Shown here piece by piece: positions 8,821 to 18,266 of a DNA stretch of 64,000 bases. The notes beneath the pieces were generated by a model. It saw only the letters and a program-made list of their open reading frames with translations. It searched no databases and was not told where the DNA came from. Numbering within the stretch: position 1 is the first letter of the stretch; the number at the start of each line of letters is the position of its first letter. The position numbers and the translations under genes were made by a program. Source of the stretch: Lachnospiraceae bacterium (GTDB lineage: Bacteria; Bacillota; Clostridia; Lachnospirales; Lachnospiraceae); assembly GCA_017461045.1 (NCBI GenBank), contig JAFTZJ010000054.1, forward strand, positions 1 through 64,000, written 5' to 3'.

Positions 8821-10042
8821 TTGTTGGCGTTGATGAATAATTGGCCATTTCTTCCTGATACATCGGGCGTACTGTATTAATAAACCATGCACCTGTAGTA
8901 TTCAAATCACTATTCGTCCATCCATTTAACTTTGTACAAGAGCGAACGAACATAGCAGAGGATTCATTATTATTGGATAAATTCCAGCAGGCGAAGCTGA
9001 TATTGTAGTTCTTAAACAAATTCATCCATGTGTCTGCATTCCCTATGTCATAATTACCATTTCCCGAAGCATCACATATTCCAAACTCTGTACAAAAGAT
9101 TGGAAGACCTGCATTATGTGCCGTTACAACATATTGTCTTATGTTGTCATAATGGGTTGCCGAATAAAAATGTATAGAATACAAAATATTCGAAGCCTTA
9201 ACAGTCGCTGCACTTCCTGTTAACGACGGATTTATATCTCCGGCTGTAATTGGATTAGCTGCCGCTTCATCCACGCGCTGTGACCATTGAGGTGTACCTA
9301 CACAAATCAAAGCATTCGGTGCATTTGCTCGAATATAAGGAATAACTGTCTTTGCATAATTCTTCACTGTATTCCAATCGATATTATTGGGTTCATTGCA
9401 TATCTCATAGATTACATTCCCATGGTTCTTATACATTGCAGAATATTTACTAAAGAACGAGATTGCCTGACTCTGATACGTTGTTGGATTACCATCACTT
9501 AGAATATGCCAATCAATAATAACATACATGCCTAGTTGGGTTGCATAATCCACTGCGCTCTGTATGGTCGCATCCATACTCGAAGCATTCCCTTGGCAGT
9601 ATCCATTCTCAGCTGTATAGACCGGAATACGAATCAGATTCACTCCCCATTCATCCCGAAGAATTTGAAATGCTGATGGGTTCACATAATCCTTAAACGC
9701 AGTTGTACTACCATTAGTATGCTGGATTCCATGTAAGCTGACACCGCGCAGTACTACTGTATTTCCATATTGATCAACAATATTTGTTCCTGAAACAGAC
9801 AACTGTCCATGCATCTCATACGGAGTTGCATTGCATGTATAGTCTTCCACTCTTCCGGTCAAAGTATAATTACAAGTAACCGAAGATGCTGTTAGCGTTG
9901 TACTGTCAATTGTTTTTTCAGTTTCAACTTCTTCTGCATGTACATTGGTAGTACTCACATTCATGCATAGCAACATGAGTGCCAATCCCACTGCTACTAT
10001 ACTTCGTTTTTTAATTGTTCGAATCTTTCTGATTTTCTTCAT
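7928..10042 (-). CDS. Secreted GH5 glycanase (cellulase-like) with six C-terminal EGR repeats
   Basis: 704 residues from the ATG at 10042, which has GAGGA at suitable distance; an in-frame ATG at 10057 is less well placed. A signal peptide (KKIRKIRTIKKR, hydrophobic core, cut after VHA) precedes a GH5 catalytic domain at about 65-395. The acid/base Glu lies in IYEICNEPN (about 215) and the nucleophile Glu in FCTEFGICD (about 319). GH5 enzymes cleave beta-1,4-glucans or mannans, and the substrate is not fixed here. Residues from about 408 to the end are three tandem A-B dyads of 45-55-residue modules ending in EGR. The same array ends the protease 24-40 bases upstream. No LPXTG or SLH anchor is visible, so the repeats may hold it on the cell surface. 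Confidence 0.9.
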   Translation of the reverse strand: MKKIRKIRTIKKRSIVAVGLALMLLCMNVSTTNVHAEEVETEKTIDSTTLTASSVTCNYTLTGRVEDYTCNATPYEMHGQLSVSGTNIVDQYGNTVVLRGVSLHGIQHTNGSTTAFKDYVNPSAFQILRDEWGVNLIRIPVYTAENGYCQGNASSMDATIQSAVDYATQLGMYVIIDWHILSDGNPTTYQSQAISFFSKYSAMYKNHGNVIYEICNEPNNIDWNTVKNYAKTVIPYIRANAPNALICVGTPQWSQRVDEAAANPITAGDINPSLTGSAATVKASNILYSIHFYSATHYDNIRQYVVTAHNAGLPIFCTEFGICDASGNGNYDIGNADTWMNLFKNYNISFACWNLSNNNESSAMFVRSCTKLNGWTNSDLNTTGAWFINTVRPMYQEEMANYSSTPTTVYDGVDYSAVYDYDYYVTKYPDIKAAFGTNHYAALQHFLLCGMQEGRQGNEEFNVVYYKNRYVDLRNAFGTNLKNYYMHYVINGQKEGRDGKNYSSLVGRVTTLDGVDYSAVYNFDYYIGQYGDLKKVYGNDDIGALQHFVACGMNEGRQACSSFNVMSYAYKYYDLRAAFRNDLRQYYIHYIICGKKEGRIGTGTTTMQGGLTTYNGVDYSVVYNVGYYSKKYADLRSAFGLDDEAYLMHFISCGMNEGRQGSSKFNVLLYKNRYVDLQVAFGNDLRQYYVHYIQCGRIEGRTAK

Positions 10043-10081
10043 TTCCCTTTTCCTCATAGTCCTATTATAATTCGCGACTCG

Positions 10082-10980
10082 CTATACTGCTTTTCGACCT
10101 TCACTTTTTCCATTACTTATGTAATGCAGATAATACATTCTCAAGTTTGTCCCAAAGACATTTCTCAAGTCCGCATATCTATTTCTATACTTCACTACAT
10201 TAAATGTTGCTGAAGCCTGTCTACCTTCATTCATTCCCGAGCTAACAAAATGTACTAAATATGCCTCATCATCCAAACCACAGACATTTCTTAAGTCTGA
10301 ATATTTTTTTGCGTAATAACCTACATTGTATACCGCACTATAATCTACTCCATTATAGATTGTCAGTCCACCTTGCATGGTTGTAGTTCCCGTTGCAACA
10401 CGTCCTTCTCGCTTTCCACTATATATATAATGGAGATAGTATTGTCGCAAATCATTCTTGAATACTCTTCGTAAATCATAGTATTTATATGCATATGACA
10501 TTACATTAAATGAAGATATCGCCTGTCTGCCTTCTCGCATTCCATCATTCACGAAATGAATTAAATACGCTTCATCATCCAAACCACAGGTGTTACGTAA
10601 GTCTTTATATTTATTTGCATAGTAGCCTACTTGATATACTGCACTGTAATCCACCCCATTATAGGTTGTTAATCCTCCCTGCATGGTTGTGGTTCCCGTT
10701 GCGATACGTCCTTCTCGCTTCCCACTATATATATAATGGAAATAGTATTGTCGCAAATCATTTTTGAATACCCTTCGTAAGTCATAGTATTTATATGCAT
10801 AGGATGTTACATTAAACTCTACATTTCCCTGTCTTCCTTCATTCATTCCATGGTTCACAAAATGTGCAATAGTGGCTGAATCATTCTTTCCATATGCATT
10901 CCATATATCGTTATATTTTTCAACGTAGTAATTATAATCATAAACTGCACTATAATCAATTCCATTATATACCGTTGTTG
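10082..10980 (-). repeat. Six EGR surface-module repeats in the C1 protease
   Basis: Three A-B dyads like those in the GH5 gene. The B modules FNV-x-SYAYKYYDLRRVFKNDLRQ and the linker TTTMQGGLT are nearly identical between copies and between the two genes. This indicates recent duplication or gene conversion across the pair. The first A module, DYSAVYDYNYYVEKYNDI, is the most diverged. Confidence 0.85.
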
Positions 10981-12751
10981 GATTCAACTTCCCGAGAATC
11001 CGGAAGTTGGCAGATTGACTACCTGTATACTTTCCTTTCCCGGTAACAGTAACAGTTGCAGTTCCCATACGAATGTTATTCGTATAGCTCAATGTGTAAT
11101 CCACATTATTAACCAGATTCTTTCCATTGTAACTTACATGCGGAATCGGAAGAAGTTTGCTTCCTGTATATTCCTGGTCCGAAACAGTAATACTACAATC
11201 AGTAATTGATCGTACTGTATCATCTTCAACACTACTTGTGAAAGCTTTGATTCTTGGACACCATCCACTTGCCGAATCATACAAATCAATACAAAACTCT
11301 GGATAATACGGATAATTGTACAAATACATCTTATTTTCCTCTGTATAGCTAATGAATTCAATACAACCACCTGTTATTGTTCCATCTGCAAAATAAGTAA
11401 CACCACTGTCTGGCGACTCCACATTATTTAATGTAAAAACAACAGCAAATGTATCACCATTCTCAATTAATACCGGTTCATCTAATTCTATCGTATAATA
11501 TCCTGTATAAGTGGTAGTGCCGGTTACCGGAGTCTCTAACATCGGAGTTCCTTCCTTCGGATTTCCCGTTGGCGGATTCAGATATATCTGTACACTATAT
11601 TTAATATTATCATCCCACAGTGCAATGGATACCGCTTCAATTTGTTCATACTCAGAACCATTACATTCAAACACATTGGCGATAGAAGCACCGTCACTTA
11701 TTATACCATAACTGGTACCATATGAACCGTCATATTGATAGTTAAAGTCATAATTGTCTGCTTCCTCAAAGTAATAAGAAAACGCATCTTGATTCGACAA
11801 GCACAAATCCTCATAAGATATCCAAAAATAATCTATATAATTTCCCCAGCTATTCTTAATCAACCACGCACCATCACTGTTTGGTCTGCAGGATGCCTTG
11901 AAATTACTTGCACTATAAGTATCATCCCAACCTACTACCAATATGGCATGATTTGCTATATTACTTACATTTTGATAATACCCTTCCGTTGCTGCATTAT
12001 AGTAATTAATTTCATCCATGTATATGGAACTGGCAACGGAGCCGTTCTCCATAATTTGTCGTTTTACATCATCCATATCTTGCATAGAAATAATATATGT
12101 ATTCTGCATATGCGCAACATCATTAAAAGCCAAGCTGGAATCCAACGCGGATGTATTGGTCACATTCTCATATGGTGCTAATGATTCATCCGCACACCCC
12201 CGCCATGTGGCCAATGCAAACATACTGTAATAATTATTTCCTCCAACCTGCAAATAGGAATTATTTGTAACTGTAGTATAATCATTTTTCAAATATCCTA
12301 ATGGGTCTAATGCGTAATGATAAAAGAAATATGCAAACTGGTATTCTGATAAATCAATCTCATCAGCAGAATTAACTATTCCTTGTGACAGCAAGGAGGA
12401 TTCTGCAGCTCCCATTGCTGCAAATGCCCAACAAGTACCATATGGATTCTGATTCTTAACGCTGGTCACTCTTCCATATTCACGGGAATCATAACTGGAT
12501 GGTATCGTTGAATTGTATACTATGGTATTCATTCCGTTATCAAGGGCTTCATATGTATCAACTCTTATACCACTATCTATATATCCATAATTACTTACAA
12601 CCGCTTGTTCTTCGTCCTCAGTTACTAGTTCTTCACTGCTTACTTCCTCAGATGATTCATTCTCTACTTCCACTTCTGACGCATAGACAGTTTGACCACT
12701 CAACATTAACGCGGTAGCAATTGCCACGCCTAGAATCCAATATTTTTTCAT
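10082..12751 (-). CDS. Secreted papain-like (C1) cysteine protease with lectin-like and MBG-like domains and six EGR repeats
   Basis: 889 residues. A signal peptide ends near VYAS (about 25), followed by an acidic propeptide. The C1 peptidase domain spans about 85-330: the catalytic Cys is in YGTCWAFAAMGAAES (about 108), His in NHAILVVGWDD (about 267) and Asn in LIKNSWG (about 299). A beta-rich segment at about 340-505 matches the lectin-like domain that often follows bacterial C1 peptidases. An Ig-like/MBG segment at about 515-585 (YTGSKLLPIPHVSYNGK, GKGKYTGS) comes next, then three A-B dyads of EGR repeats to the end. It lies between a glycosyltransferase and the GH5 gene with 15- and 39-base gaps, so it is probably co-transcribed. 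It probably acts on cell-surface or host protein; substrate unknown. Confidence 0.9.
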   Translation of the reverse strand: MKKYWILGVAIATALMLSGQTVYASEVEVENESSEEVSSEELVTEDEEQAVVSNYGYIDSGIRVDTYEALDNGMNTIVYNSTIPSSYDSREYGRVTSVKNQNPYGTCWAFAAMGAAESSLLSQGIVNSADEIDLSEYQFAYFFYHYALDPLGYLKNDYTTVTNNSYLQVGGNNYYSMFALATWRGCADESLAPYENVTNTSALDSSLAFNDVAHMQNTYIISMQDMDDVKRQIMENGSVASSIYMDEINYYNAATEGYYQNVSNIANHAILVVGWDDTYSASNFKASCRPNSDGAWLIKNSWGNYIDYFWISYEDLCLSNQDAFSYYFEEADNYDFNYQYDGSYGTSYGIISDGASIANVFECNGSEYEQIEAVSIALWDDNIKYSVQIYLNPPTGNPKEGTPMLETPVTGTTTYTGYYTIELDEPVLIENGDTFAVVFTLNNVESPDSGVTYFADGTITGGCIEFISYTEENKMYLYNYPYYPEFCIDLYDSASGWCPRIKAFTSSVEDDTVRSITDCSITVSDQEYTGSKLLPIPHVSYNGKNLVNNVDYTLSYTNNIRMGTATVTVTGKGKYTGSQSANFRILGKLNPTTVYNGIDYSAVYDYNYYVEKYNDIWNAYGKNDSATIAHFVNHGMNEGRQGNVEFNVTSYAYKYYDLRRVFKNDLRQYYFHYIYSGKREGRIATGTTTMQGGLTTYNGVDYSAVYQVGYYANKYKDLRNTCGLDDEAYLIHFVNDGMREGRQAISSFNVMSYAYKYYDLRRVFKNDLRQYYLHYIYSGKREGRVATGTTTMQGGLTIYNGVDYSAVYNVGYYAKKYSDLRNVCGLDDEAYLVHFVSSGMNEGRQASATFNVVKYRNRYADLRNVFGTNLRMYYLHYISNGKSEGRKAV

Positions 12752-12766
12752 AGCATCTTCCTCCTT

Positions 12767-14950
12767 CTATTCCTTTATCGAAAAATCTTTCTTTTCCAAA
12801 CTCAAGTTCACGTTGTAGTACGGATCACCTTGCCGTAAAATCTGATTCCATCTACGAGTAAATAGCTGTATCTCTTGTTGATATCGAACCATTTTCTCTG
12901 TTGTATCATCACAACCTCTTGATTTTGACTCATAATGATAGAATTCTGCATATGGGTTATACACAACCAAGTATCCAGCTTCCCGAACTCTCAAGCAGAA
13001 ATCAATATCATTAAATGCCACTTGATATTCTTCTGACAAGCCTCCGACTTGCTCATATACTTTCTTTGGAATCATCATGCAGGCAGCAGTCACGGCTGAA
13101 TAATTCTGAATGCATTGAATACGATTCTGATACCCTGCATCATCCTTCTTTGCACCCAAGAAAGCATGTCCTGCAACACCACCATATCCGATGATTACAC
13201 CTGCATGCTGTATGGTGTCATCCGGAAAATATAACTTAGCACCAACAATTCCTACTTCTTTGCGCATAGCATGAGACAACAGTTCCCATAAACTATTCGG
13301 TTCTATCAATTCCGTATCGTTATTCAGCAAAAGAATATATTCACCTTGTGCATACTCTACACCAAAATTATTAATTCTCGAGTAGTTAAATCCACCTTCA
13401 TAATATATTACATGAATTCTTGCATCCTCTATTCGCTTGTAATACTCGAAGGTTTCCGGGTATTGGCTATTGTTTTCAATAATTATAATCTCATAATTGC
13501 GATACTCCGACTTTTCTAGGGAACGGATACATGTATCCAATTCTTCAATATGATCCTTGTTGGGAATCAATATAGAAATAAGCGGTTCCTCTTCCCACTG
13601 ATACTGTACGTGTTTAACTTCCTCTGTAATTCCTGTATCTTTCGGCATGTGAAATAACACCCGCGGGATATGTCCCCATACAACCGGTTGTTCAGTACAC
13701 TTCAAATAAAAATCATATATGCTTTCACTATCCGACAATAATCCGGAATCATATAAGTGCTTGCTAATAACACAAGCTTCTCCTATGTAGTTATAACTAC
13801 GCAATAAATCCGGATTATAATCCGGCTTGAAGTTCGGTTGCATGTATTGCTCCTGAGTCAGAATCACATCCGAATCCCCGTAAATCACTTCTGCATCCGG
13901 ATTCTCATTAATATATTTTGCACATTCGTATAATGCATTTGGAACTACTATTGCATCCTTTGGCACAATCACCACATAATCACAGTTTTCACATCCTACT
14001 TTCCAGTTCTTATAGGACTGTTTTCGAAACAACTCAAGCTCTTGTACACCAAATACGGGATATACATCCATAGTAGCTTTTGATTGTTCTTCAATCTTTC
14101 CATCTGATGGTTCACGATTTTTTAACCACTGATTGTATTGTTTTGTTTCAGAAAGAGCAATTGCCTTATGCTCATTTATACGATTCGCTATCCGTTCCTT
14201 CCATACAGTAACTGAATCATTGCTCAATGCCTTGACAATACGATATGAATAGTATTTCAATTTTCCCCAAAGACTTACCGAAGCCTGCTCTACCAATTCT
14301 TGATATTTTTGTTTCTCTTGCAAGGAAATTCTTTCTATAAGCATACCATTATCTGCCTGTAATCGTATGCTAATACAAGGTCGTTCCTTATGACAAAAAC
14401 GAATCTTATAATCACTGTACGCTAGATATCCATATTCCGGATAATAACAACGAACCTCTGCCCGCGGTTGCCATGCGATTCTAGCTTTAATTTCGCCTCC
14501 ATCTTCATCCAATAATGCAACCCGAATCGGTTGCGGCAATGAACAGGTTCCTAACAGCACGCATTCATCTCCTTCGAATCTACACTCAAGAAGTGTATGA
14601 TACCGCTTGCTTGCTTCCGTTATTTCTCGTGTTTTACAGGCCCATACTGCTTTATGTCCTGCTTCATCCGATAACTCCATTCGAAACAATTTTGATTGCT
14701 CGTAATACTCCGGCAACGTAATAATAACATGGATTTCCTCAAGACTTTCTACTTCTTCATACATATATTTTGCGGCCAGTTCCGGTCCTTTATATATGGA
14801 CACTTCTGTTGGTAATGATCTATGATCCAAATACCCTTGTACATCTAACGTGCTTGTATCCATTCCGCTGGCAACTGCAATAACAACATATTTATTCATT
14901 TCAACAGCGTGAAAACGTGTTTCCACAATCCGAAAGTCTTTATTCATCAT
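12767..14950 (-). CDS. Large family 2 glycosyltransferase with a partial first GT domain
   Basis: 727 residues. Residues about 1-230 form a beta-rich region without a recognised motif. About 305-440 look like the C-terminal half of a GT2 domain (FKPDYNPDLLRSYNYIG) that has lost its nucleotide-binding N-terminus. A complete GT2 domain begins at about 455 with EPLISILIPNKDHIEELD, ENNSQYPE and LLLNNDTELI, and ends in FNDIDFCLRVREAGYLVVYN. This second domain resembles rhamnosyltransferase/WbbL-type GT2 enzymes, fitting the divergent GDP-rhamnose genes next door. It is first in a unit with the EGR-repeat protease and glycanase. Two ATGs lie in tandem at the start (14950 and 14947). Confidence 0.85.
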   Translation of the reverse strand: MMNKDFRIVETRFHAVEMNKYVVIAVASGMDTSTLDVQGYLDHRSLPTEVSIYKGPELAAKYMYEEVESLEEIHVIITLPEYYEQSKLFRMELSDEAGHKAVWACKTREITEASKRYHTLLECRFEGDECVLLGTCSLPQPIRVALLDEDGGEIKARIAWQPRAEVRCYYPEYGYLAYSDYKIRFCHKERPCISIRLQADNGMLIERISLQEKQKYQELVEQASVSLWGKLKYYSYRIVKALSNDSVTVWKERIANRINEHKAIALSETKQYNQWLKNREPSDGKIEEQSKATMDVYPVFGVQELELFRKQSYKNWKVGCENCDYVVIVPKDAIVVPNALYECAKYINENPDAEVIYGDSDVILTQEQYMQPNFKPDYNPDLLRSYNYIGEACVISKHLYDSGLLSDSESIYDFYLKCTEQPVVWGHIPRVLFHMPKDTGITEEVKHVQYQWEEEPLISILIPNKDHIEELDTCIRSLEKSEYRNYEIIIIENNSQYPETFEYYKRIEDARIHVIYYEGGFNYSRINNFGVEYAQGEYILLLNNDTELIEPNSLWELLSHAMRKEVGIVGAKLYFPDDTIQHAGVIIGYGGVAGHAFLGAKKDDAGYQNRIQCIQNYSAVTAACMMIPKKVYEQVGGLSEEYQVAFNDIDFCLRVREAGYLVVYNPYAEFYHYESKSRGCDDTTEKMVRYQQEIQLFTRRWNQILRQGDPYYNVNLSLEKKDFSIKE

Positions 14951-14985
14951 CTTCTCAATACCTTATAGCAAAATTATTCATAATA

Positions 14986-14994
14986 ATTATAGCA
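14986..14994 (-). promoter_or_regulatory. Extended -10 promoter for the glycosyltransferase-protease-GH5 unit
   Basis: The minus strand reads TGCTATAAT, a TGn-extended -10 box ending 35 bases before the start codon at 14950. No good -35 box sits 17 bases upstream (TAGTAT), so the extended -10 would have to compensate. It is back to back with the manC promoter. Confidence 0.4.
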
Positions 14995-15022
14995 TTAATC
15001 CTTCAAAAATACTATGTTTTTC

Positions 15023-15051
15023 TTGTCTTTACTTTGTGGATATTGTATTAT
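15023..15051 (+). promoter_or_regulatory. Sigma-A promoter for manC-gmd-rmd
   Basis: TTGTCT (15023-15028), a 17-base spacer and TATTAT (15046-15051) lie 28 bases before the manC start. The RBS is GGAGG at 15068-15072. Confidence 0.6.
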
Positions 15052-15078
15052 AAACATATACATTTTTGGAGGTTTGTA

Positions 15079-16149
15079 ATGAAAAAGACAGTATTAATCA
15101 TGGCTGGTGGACGTGGTGAACGTTTCTGGCCAAAAAGCCGTAAGAACTTACCGAAACAGTTCTTATCTCTCACCGGAGACGGCAAAACCATGATCCAATT
15201 AACCGTAGAACGCATTTTACCTTTGGTAGATATGGAAGACATCTATATTGCTACCAATCGTGATTATAAATCATTGGTTCAGGAACAGTTGCCGGATTTG
15301 CCAGGGGAGAATATCCTGTGTGAACCAATCGGACGTAATACTGCTCCATGCATTGGCTTAGGAGCCATCCATATTTCTAAGAAATATGAAGATGCTGTTA
15401 TGATGGTATTACCATCGGATCACTTAATTAAGTACAACGATATGTTCGTAGATACCTTATCAAAGGGCTGCGCTATTGCAGAAAAGGGACCGAATCTGGT
15501 TACCATTGGGATCACACCGGACTATCCGGAAATAGGATATGGATATATCAAGTTTCTTCCGGAACAAAAAGATGGTGATGCTTATGCCGTTGACCGCTTT
15601 GTTGAAAAACCAAGCCTGGCAGTTGCCAAGGAATATCTGGCAACAGAACAATATCTATGGAACAGCGGTATGTTCATGTGGAAGGTATCAACTATCTTAG
15701 ATAATTTACAGCAATTTATGCCAAGTATTTACAGTGGTTTACAGACCATTAAAGCATCCATCGGTACTGCAGAACAGGATTCTGTATTAGAAACAGAATT
15801 CACTGCTTTCCCATCTGAGTCCATTGATTATGGCATCATGGAAAAAGCAAGTAATATCTATATTCTGCCGGGTACTTTCGGCTGGGATGATGTGGGTTCT
15901 TGGTTAGCCGTGGGACGTATTCGCAAGAACGATGATGAGGGAAATGTGGTAAGTGGTAACATTATTACGGTAAACACTTCCAATTGCATTATTGAAGGGG
16001 ATAAAAAATTAATTGCTACAGTAGGCCTTGAAGACCTGATTATTGTTGACACACCGGATGCAACCTTGGTTTGTGACAAGAACAGTGCCGGAGACATTAA
16101 GAAGGTACTGGAGCAATTAAAAAATGCAGATAGAGAAGAATATATTTAA
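15079..16149 (+). CDS. manC: Mannose-1-phosphate guanylyltransferase
   Basis: 356 residues. Forms GDP-mannose from mannose-1-phosphate and GTP. The nucleotidyltransferase signature MAGGRGERFWPKSRK..LPKQF is at about 7-28, with NRDY, EPIGRNTAPCIGLGA and the GWDDVGSW segment near residue 275. It ends at about 350 without the phosphomannose isomerase domain of type II enzymes. The start is the ATG at 15079, placed 6 bases after GGAGG; an upstream in-frame extension would overlap the divergent gene and lacks an RBS. It feeds gmd and rmd directly downstream (18-base gap). Its GC content is visibly higher than that of the glycosyltransferase genes at the left edge. Confidence 0.95.
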   Translation: MKKTVLIMAGGRGERFWPKSRKNLPKQFLSLTGDGKTMIQLTVERILPLVDMEDIYIATNRDYKSLVQEQLPDLPGENILCEPIGRNTAPCIGLGAIHISKKYEDAVMMVLPSDHLIKYNDMFVDTLSKGCAIAEKGPNLVTIGITPDYPEIGYGYIKFLPEQKDGDAYAVDRFVEKPSLAVAKEYLATEQYLWNSGMFMWKVSTILDNLQQFMPSIYSGLQTIKASIGTAEQDSVLETEFTAFPSESIDYGIMEKASNIYILPGTFGWDDVGSWLAVGRIRKNDDEGNVVSGNIITVNTSNCIIEGDKKLIATVGLEDLIIVDTPDATLVCDKNSAGDIKKVLEQLKNADREEYI

Positions 16150-17199
<1,050 letters not shown>

Positions 17200-17211
17200 G
17201 GAGTATTCCGA

Positions 17212-18150
17212 ATGAAAGCACTTATCATTGGAGCTGCCGGATTCGTTGGCAGTTATCTGATACAACATTTAAAAAACGATTTAAACTGGGATATTATTGC
17301 AACAAAGCTTCCCCAAGAATCCATTAATATTGAAGACATTACAGTATATGATTTGGATATCTTGAAGAAAGATAGTGTTCTCGAATTATTGCAATCTACA
17401 AAACCGGAAATGATTGTTCATCTGGCAGCACAAAGTTCTGTAGGAGTCTCTTGGAATAACCCTTCCCTTACTGTGGATATTAACATAAAGGGAAGCATCA
17501 ACGTTCTAGATACAGTACGGGAGTTGGATTATCAACCTCGTATTCTGCTAATTGGTTCCGGTGAAGAATACGGTCGTATTCTCCCAACAGAAACACCAAT
17601 TCAAGAAGACACCTTATTGCGTCCCGGCAACATCTACGCTGCTACCAAGGCTTGTCAGAATATGATTGGAAAAATCTATACAGATGCCTATCAGATGGAT
17701 ATTGTATCGGTTCGTGCATTTAACCACATTGGCCCAAATCAAGCACCACTTTTCGTAGTTGCAGACTTCTGCAAACAGGTCGCGGAGATTGAAGCAGGAC
17801 AAAAAGAGCCTGTTATCCATGTAGGGAACTTAAGTGCTAAGCGTGATTTTACCGACGTACGAGATGTGGTTCGTGCTTATGGTCTGCTTCTTCAACATGG
17901 TAAGTCCGGAGAAACCTACAATGTAGGAAGTGGTCACGCCATTGCGATTCAGGAAATATTAGATACCATTGTAAGACAATCAACTACATCCATTGAAGTG
18001 AAGGTTGACTCCGCAAAGCTTCGTCCGGTGGATGTGCCGATTATCGAAGCAGATACTTCTAAGCTTCACGCATGTACCGGTTGGACCCCGGAAATCCCTT
18101 TGAATGAAACGATTAAAGATGTATTAGAATATTGGAGAACTCAAATCTAA
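17212..18150 (+). CDS. rmd: GDP-6-deoxy-D-mannose reductase (GDP-4-keto-6-deoxymannose reductase)
   Basis: 312 residues. Reduces the Gmd product at C-4 to give GDP-D-rhamnose. GAAGFVGSYLIQHL is the NAD(P)-binding motif (about 7-20); GSGEEYG and YAATKACQN carry the catalytic Ser/Tyr/Lys set; FNHIGPNQ and NVGSGHAIAI are family-typical. There is no 3,5-epimerase signature as in GDP-fucose synthase, so Rmd is preferred over Fcl. It begins 12 bases after gmd and ends before a strong terminator. D-rhamnose is uncommon and occurs in A-band-like polymers, which agrees with the Wzm/Wzt exporter in this locus. Confidence 0.88.
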   Translation: MKALIIGAAGFVGSYLIQHLKNDLNWDIIATKLPQESINIEDITVYDLDILKKDSVLELLQSTKPEMIVHLAAQSSVGVSWNNPSLTVDINIKGSINVLDTVRELDYQPRILLIGSGEEYGRILPTETPIQEDTLLRPGNIYAATKACQNMIGKIYTDAYQMDIVSVRAFNHIGPNQAPLFVVADFCKQVAEIEAGQKEPVIHVGNLSAKRDFTDVRDVVRAYGLLLQHGKSGETYNVGSGHAIAIQEILDTIVRQSTTSIEVKVDSAKLRPVDVPIIEADTSKLHACTGWTPEIPLNETIKDVLEYWRTQI

Positions 18151-18180
18151 TATGCGTTTGATTATATTGCATACAAACTA

Positions 18181-18230
18181 GAAAAGGAATGAGACAACTT
18201 CGTAAAAAGAAAGTTGTCTCATTCCTTTTC
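18181..18230. terminator. Bidirectional rho-independent terminator between rmd and ugd
   Basis: A perfect 20-bp stem (18181-18200 with 18211-18230) encloses a 10-base loop. Its outer bases give an A tract on one side and TTTTCTT on the other, so it can stop transcription from both converging units. Confidence 0.92.
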
Positions 18231-18266
18231 TTATCTTCTAAAAATCTTTATCAACAGAATGATGTT

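Noticed and set aside
7928..12751. Polysaccharide utilisation locus built on GH5
   Set aside because: No uptake system, regulator or other glycanase is adjacent; the GH5 is in a glycan synthesis locus and shares its tail with a protease.
14917..15078. Longer in-frame start for manC
   Set aside because: It would overlap the divergent gene and both promoters; the ATG at 15079 has GGAGG at the right distance and matches family N-termini.
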